A stretch of 64,000 bases of DNA from Thermocatellispora tengchongensis (GTDB lineage: Bacteria; Actinomycetota; Actinomycetes; Streptosporangiales; Streptosporangiaceae): contig NZ_JACHGN010000013.1 in NCBI RefSeq assembly GCF_014202315.1, positions 186,001 through 250,000 of the forward strand. Direction: 5' to 3'. The position numbers and the translations under genes are program-made. Positions 60,168 through 64,000 of this stretch are shown in pieces. The notes beneath the pieces are model-generated. The model did not search any database and was not told where the DNA came from. It saw nothing but the letters and a program-made list of their open reading frames with translations. Numbering within the stretch: the first letter of the stretch is position 1; every line of letters begins with the position of its first letter.

Positions 60168-60814
60168 GGCAACGCCCTCGATGGGTGGACGGGCGGAAGC
60201 AGCGCCACCGCGCGGCCGTGCTCGTCACTCCAGGCGGCGTCGGCAGCGGCCTCGCTGCGTCCGGTGCGGTCGAAGCGGTAGCCGTCCCAGCGGGTACGGC
60301 GGCGGTCCGGCGACACCGCCGTCGGCAACCTCAGCAGCGTGCCGGGGAGCGAGCGGGCGTGCTCCTCGGGCAGGAGTGCCGAGCCCTGGCGGCCGGGACC
60401 GGGGCGCAGCACGACACGCCGGGTGGTGACGCGTACGAGGTCCTGGCTGCGGCCCAGCCGCAGCGGCCACACCGGCCGGCGCAGCCGGCGCTGCCACACC
60501 TCCAGGTCCTCGGTCAGCCAGATCGTGAGCGTCGCTTCCGCCAGGAACTCGCGGTCCCGCGGCGTCACCTCGGCCTTCTTCCCGGTCGCGTCCAGCGGGT
60601 GGTAGGTCTCCAGATCGACCCCTTGGCCGCGGGCGTGGAACGCCATCGCGAACCGCAGCCCCGGGTTCACCGCGCCCCATCCGCCCGCGGCGGCGGCCAG
60701 CATGCCGCCCACCGTGGCCGGGGGCGGGCAGGGCAGCGCCACCTGCACCGCCGCGTACAGCGGGTTGCGGAAGGAGACGATCGGCGCGCTGACCGTCACC
60801 TCCAAGGCGTTCAT
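60164..60814 (-). CDS. cas5: Cascade subunit Cas5
   Basis: A 216-residue RAMP protein: NALEVTVSAPIVSFRNPLYAAVQVALPCPPPATVGGMLAAAAGGWGAVNPGLRFAMAFHARGQGVDLETYH. The start 'FRNP.....Q..LP.PPP.T..G.L.AA.G' is the Cas5 signature of I-B/Cas5t type; it caps the crRNA 5' handle. Start overlaps the end of cas7 by 4 bp. C-terminal part is basic and proline-rich. Confidence 0.9.
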   Translation of the reverse strand: MNALEVTVSAPIVSFRNPLYAAVQVALPCPPPATVGGMLAAAAGGWGAVNPGLRFAMAFHARGQGVDLETYHPLDATGKKAEVTPRDREFLAEATLTIWLTEDLEVWQRRLRRPVWPLRLGRSQDLVRVTTRRVVLRPGPGRQGSALLPEEHARSLPGTLLRLPTAVSPDRRRTRWDGYRFDRTGRSEAAADAAWSDEHGRAVALLPPVHPSRALP

Positions 60815-61845
60815 GCCTTGGGGTCCTCGAACCAGATGTCGCGCTCGCCGCGCTCGATCTGCCCGGCCAGGTCACCGAGCAGGACGCGCGGGTGGCCGAT
60901 CACCAGCGTCCCGGCCGAGACCAGATCGGCCAGCTCCGCGCGTACCTGATCACGCTGGTCGCCCAGGAAGCCGGGCGCCCAGCCGAGCAGCACCGGCCCG
61001 TCCAGCTCATCGGCCCACGCCTCGATCTCCGCCCGCAGCACGCCGCCGTCGAAGCGCACCCGGTCCGCGCGCACGCCCATCACCCGGGTGAACGGGTTGA
61101 CGCCGCCCTTGACCGGCGCGAGCAGCACCAGCGCCGGGGCGCGGTCGCCGTAGTGCAGCGCCTGCTTGGCCCCGCCCCGCACCGCCGCCAGCGTGCGCAA
61201 CAGCAGCGCCGCCCGGCGCCGGCGTTCGGGCATCGCCAGCCGCAGCGCCGCGCATCCCCGGAACGTGACCGCCTCCGCGCCGCCGGCCAGGGCCTGCTCG
61301 GCGGCCGGCTTCGGCAGCGCCACCTTCAACCCGGCGCCGTCCACCTCGAAGACGCCGACGCGCGGCAGGTCCAGCAGCACATCGCCCGCGAGCTCGGCGC
61401 TGTAGAACTCGTGCTCGTGGATCACCGGGTTCTCCCCGGCGCCGAAGCCGCGGCTCATCGTGCCCCAGTCCCGCGCGGGCGGGCGCGGCGCCACCGAGAC
61501 GAACGTGCCCGTGGACAGCACCGTGTCCCGCTGGCACGTCCTGGCCTTGTCGCCCTTCACCGCCACCATGTAGCCGAACAGGTCATCGTCCAGGTAGAGG
61601 TCCGGACGCCCTTGGGTGTACGCCTGCTGCTTGTTCGCCTTGCCCGCCCGCACCACCGGCGAGACCGGCTCGGAGGCGGGCAACGAGTCGCGTACCCAGC
61701 GCCGGAACGCCTGCGCCGAGACGTACGGATGGACGTCCCGCCCGATCCGCATCTGCTTGACCCGGGCGAGGTTGTCCTCCCCGAGCCCGTTGTTCGGCGC
61801 CCCGGCGACCACGTCCAGGACGATCTTCCCTACCAGGTAGCTCAT
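60811..61845 (-). CDS. cas7: Cascade backbone subunit Cas7 (Cst2/DevR family)
   Basis: A 344-residue protein: MSYLVGKIVLDVVAGAPNNGLGEDNLARVKQMRIGRDVHPYVSAQAFRRWVRDSLPASEP, DDDLFGYMVAVKGDKARTCQRDTVLSTGTFVSVAPR, HEHEFYSAELAGDVLLDLPRVGVF. These are hallmarks of the DevR/Csa2/Cst2 group of Cas7 (G-x-N...LRR-like 'AQAFRRWVRDSL'), which polymerises along the crRNA. ATG 61845, 4 bp after the cas8 stop. Confidence 0.93.
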   Translation of the reverse strand: MSYLVGKIVLDVVAGAPNNGLGEDNLARVKQMRIGRDVHPYVSAQAFRRWVRDSLPASEPVSPVVRAGKANKQQAYTQGRPDLYLDDDLFGYMVAVKGDKARTCQRDTVLSTGTFVSVAPRPPARDWGTMSRGFGAGENPVIHEHEFYSAELAGDVLLDLPRVGVFEVDGAGLKVALPKPAAEQALAGGAEAVTFRGCAALRLAMPERRRRAALLLRTLAAVRGGAKQALHYGDRAPALVLLAPVKGGVNPFTRVMGVRADRVRFDGGVLRAEIEAWADELDGPVLLGWAPGFLGDQRDQVRAELADLVSAGTLVIGHPRVLLGDLAGQIERGERDIWFEDPKA

Positions 61846-61849
61846 CGCG

Positions 61850-63292
61850 TCACTCCTCGCCCTTGACGAACTCGGCGTCCTCGGGATGCTCGGCGTCCTC
61901 CTCCGCCATCGCGGCGGCGACCTCGGCCCGGTCCGCCGGTCTGAAGCCCAGCTCGTGCAGCCGCTGCACCACGGCCACCGCCAGCACCTGACGGTGGAAC
62001 CACGCCTGCTCCACCTCCGGGTCGAACAGCAGCCGGAACTGCCGCTCGGTGATGAGCGGGCTCTCGCTCTCCACGGCCGGGTCGAGCAGCGTGTCGATGT
62101 TGTGGCGCATCAGCCAGCGCCGCATCCGCGGCGGGTCCTTCAACGTCGCGTGGAACGCCCGGAGCCGCCCGGCCGAGTTCTCCGCGTGCAGCCAGGCGGC
62201 CACCTTCGCCCCGGCCGCCGTGATCTCGTCCACTTCGTTCTGGTTCATCAGCATCACCTCGGTCACGAAGGACAGGCACAGCTCGGCCAGGGCGTCCGTC
62301 TCCTCGCGGATCACGCCCCGGTCCAGGTGCGCGGTCAGGTAGCGGGCGCACGCTCCGGCGATCCGCTCCGGTGCCCGGAAGGCGTTACGGGCCAGGGCGA
62401 CGATGCCGGGCTGGTGCCGGGTCGCGTGGGCCCGCAGCAGCGCGGGGAACCCGGTACGGCGCGGCGGGCGAGACGAGCGGCGCAACCACTCGGCCACCGG
62501 CTGGTCCATCGACTCGATCTCCAGCGTCTGGCCCCGGTTGTTGTTGCTGAACACCAGCAGCTCCACGCCCGCCGTCATCCGATCCTCGTGATGGCGCAGC
62601 GCCTGCAACGCGAGCACCTCCCGGGAGGCGATGCCGCGCGGATCGGCCCTGCCGATGGCGATGAGCTGCCGGTTACGCTCCACCTGCCGCGACAGCGTCC
62701 GCGCCAGGAACCGCTCGTCCCAGCTGTGCACGGCTATCGCGGGGCCGCCGGTGAGGCGGCAGCCGTAGGGCAGGGCGTGGAAGCCGCACAGGCACGGCCG
62801 GCACAGCGCCATGCCCAAGTGCCCGCGCGGCGTGGTGTTGCGGTACAGGTCGCTCTCGGCCAAGGGGACGTCGACCTTGCCGTAGAACCCCACCGCCTGC
62901 CGCCCGCACAGCACACACGCCGCATCGGGCCGATCCTCCGGCGCTCGCCGCCACTGGCGTACGGCGTCGCGGATCTCCTCGTCCGTGCGCTTGGCGTTGC
63001 TGGGGTGGTTCATCTTGGAGTTCGGGAAGAACGACAGGCTCGACTTCAGCCAGAACCCGTCATCGGCCTTGGTGTCGCGCTGGAGCGCCGCGCGTACGGC
63101 GTCGGCGGTCATCTGCTCCACGGCCCGCTCGAAGGCGCCGGGGAGCAGCGCCGCCGGCGAGGCCGCCTTGCCGAGGAACGCCAGCGCGTACGCGCCGATC
63201 CGCTGCAGCGGATGCGCGGTCAGCACCACTCGGCACTGCTCGTCATCGGCCACGCTGTGTGGCGCCGGGCCCGCCGCGGTACGCACGCTCAC
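61850..63292 (-). CDS. cas8: Cascade large subunit Cas8 (I-B type, zinc-finger)
   Basis: A 480-residue protein. Residues ~30-110 are helical; a zinc-binding site with AACVLCGRQAVGFYGKVD and ALCRPCLCGFHALPYG (CxxC...CxxC) at about residues 130-190, a feature of Cas8a/Cas8b-like proteins; then a helical C-terminal region that may replace the small subunit (VEQAWFHRQVLAVAVVQRLHELGF). Cas8 recognises PAM. GTG start 63292 overlaps the cas6 stop (GTGA). Sequence similarity in Cas8 is weak; the subtype call rests mainly on gene order and Cas7/Cas5 type. Confidence 0.8.
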   Translation of the reverse strand: MSVRTAAGPAPHSVADDEQCRVVLTAHPLQRIGAYALAFLGKAASPAALLPGAFERAVEQMTADAVRAALQRDTKADDGFWLKSSLSFFPNSKMNHPSNAKRTDEEIRDAVRQWRRAPEDRPDAACVLCGRQAVGFYGKVDVPLAESDLYRNTTPRGHLGMALCRPCLCGFHALPYGCRLTGGPAIAVHSWDERFLARTLSRQVERNRQLIAIGRADPRGIASREVLALQALRHHEDRMTAGVELLVFSNNNRGQTLEIESMDQPVAEWLRRSSRPPRRTGFPALLRAHATRHQPGIVALARNAFRAPERIAGACARYLTAHLDRGVIREETDALAELCLSFVTEVMLMNQNEVDEITAAGAKVAAWLHAENSAGRLRAFHATLKDPPRMRRWLMRHNIDTLLDPAVESESPLITERQFRLLFDPEVEQAWFHRQVLAVAVVQRLHELGFRPADRAEVAAAMAEEDAEHPEDAEFVKGEE

Positions 63293-64000
63293 CCGCTGAT
63301 CCAGCCGAACCCCGCCGCGTTGGCCTGGCCCAGCCCCCAGCTCCAGATCGCCTGCAGCGTCTGGGGGGAGCCCGTCAGCTCCACCTCGATCGGCGCTCCG
63401 GGCTTCAGCCCCTGCCCCACGGCGAAGGACCGCTTCGCGCCGACCCAGGTGATCCGGCTCAACGAGACGTCCGGGTCCAGCCCCAGCGTCTCGGCCTTCC
63501 GCCGCAGGTTGCCCTGGAAGTACGCCGGGAACTCCGGATCGGCGGGCAGCAGCCACGCCTGCCGCGTGGTCCGCGTCCCCGACTCGTCCCGGCCGCTGCC
63601 CTTCATCACCACGGGGGTGCAGGTACGCAAGCGGGCGGTGCCCGTATCGAACGCCGGCGGCTCCACCATGGCCACCTTGAGGATCCGGAACGCGGCCCCG
63701 CCCCAGTCCAGCAGCTCCCGCTCCTTGATGCCTTGCTGCAGGATGGCCGCGACCTCGAACAGAGGGCTGCCCATCTCCACCCAACCGCGACCGCCGATGG
63801 CGTACGCTCCCCGGCGGCGCGAAGCCTTGGGGAAGACCGGCGCGCCGTGCCCGAGCGGCACCATGCCGTGCGGACCGAAGCCGGAGCCGTGGAACAGCCT
63901 CCCGGCTTCGGGCGCGACGCGCGCCAGCACGTCATAGGCCAGCGACCGCCCGGGCGCCAGCACGCTCTTCCAGGGCAGCTCGGTAGCCGCGGTCGTCACC
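63289..64000 (-). CDS. cas6: CRISPR RNA endoribonuclease Cas6 (5' end outside window)
   Basis: At least 236 residues: TELPWKSVLAPGRSLAYDVLARVAPEAGRLFHGSGFGPHGMVPLGHGAPVFP (N-terminal RAMP domain; His in LFHGSGFGP), and the Gly-rich C-terminal loop LQAIWSWGLGQANAAGFGWISG (consensus GxGxxxxxGFG). It cuts the repeat hairpin and leaves the 8-nt handle. The first strand of Cas6 seems to precede the window edge, so the true start is to the right of 64000. First visible gene of the operon. Confidence 0.88.
   Translation of the reverse strand, partial: VTTAATELPWKSVLAPGRSLAYDVLARVAPEAGRLFHGSGFGPHGMVPLGHGAPVFPKASRRRGAYAIGGRGWVEMGSPLFEVAAILQQGIKERELLDWGGAAFRILKVAMVEPPAFDTGTARLRTCTPVVMKGSGRDESGTRTTRQAWLLPADPEFPAYFQGNLRRKAETLGLDPDVSLSRITWVGAKRSFAVGQGLKPGAPIEVELTGSPQTLQAIWSWGLGQANAAGFGWISG

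Overview
The window is high-GC DNA with actinomycete hallmarks: a mycothiol S-conjugate amidase relic, an SsgB-type sporulation protein, many TetR-family regulators, GTG/TTG starts and short SD sequences. A morphologically complex actinomycete (possibly Streptosporangiales) is my inference; no marker in the window fixes the genus.

Layout. (a) 1-3.2 kb: a TetR gene with a repeated operator-like motif, an archaeal-type Asp/Asn-tRNA synthetase preceded by a T-box leader whose likely specifier is AAC (Asn), and a small secreted protein. (b) 3.2-34.4 kb: an accessory, heavily decayed region. Intact genes (MFS pump with TetR, SnoaL-like protein, TauE/SafE exporter, ABC permease, ABM monooxygenase with TetR, two alpha/beta hydrolases, SDR with TetR, phosphotriesterase) sit among many genes broken by frameshifts, lost 5' ends or internal deletions: mca, DUF664, MarR, methyltransferase, kinase/response regulators, serine and tyrosine recombinases, amidohydrolases, alcohol dehydrogenase, and IS256 and IS110 pieces. 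It ends with an excisionase-like gene and a frameshifted integrase next to tRNA-Val(GAC) and tRNA-Gly(GCC), which looks like the edge of a decayed integrative element. (c) 34.5-41.8 kb: a clean core block: histidine ammonia-lyase, PabB, an aminotransferase class IV/PabC-like enzyme, an LVIVD lipoprotein, a DUF305 lipoprotein, SsgB and tRNA-Val(CAC). (d) 41.8-46.2 kb: IS630 and IS5 remnants, a secreted protein, a Flp-type pilin-like protein and plasmid-type remnants. (e) 46.3-54.7 kb: a 2,636-residue RHS/YD-repeat polymorphic toxin with a LamG-like insert, a Lys/Ala-rich helical segment, a Hint self-processing domain and a short, AT-richer C-terminal toxin that resembles nucleic-acid deaminases, followed immediately by a probable immunity gene. 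(f) 55.0-64.0 kb: a type I-B CRISPR-Cas locus on the minus strand (cas6-cas8-cas7-cas5-cas3-cas4-cas1-cas2, leader, then an array of 14 repeats).

The TetR genes next to the MFS and SDR genes have visible shared operator-like repeats, so they probably act as local switches. The RHS toxin/immunity pair (interbacterial competition) and the CRISPR system (defence) lie side by side and form a defence/conflict island. The observations I rate highest are the Asn-type translational T-box, the RHS toxin module with an Asp where the deaminase His is expected, and a pair of inverted repeats of a 21-bp motif flanking the TauE/SafE gene at both ends. The number of single-base frameshifts is high enough that sequencing error must be excluded before the decay is taken as biological.
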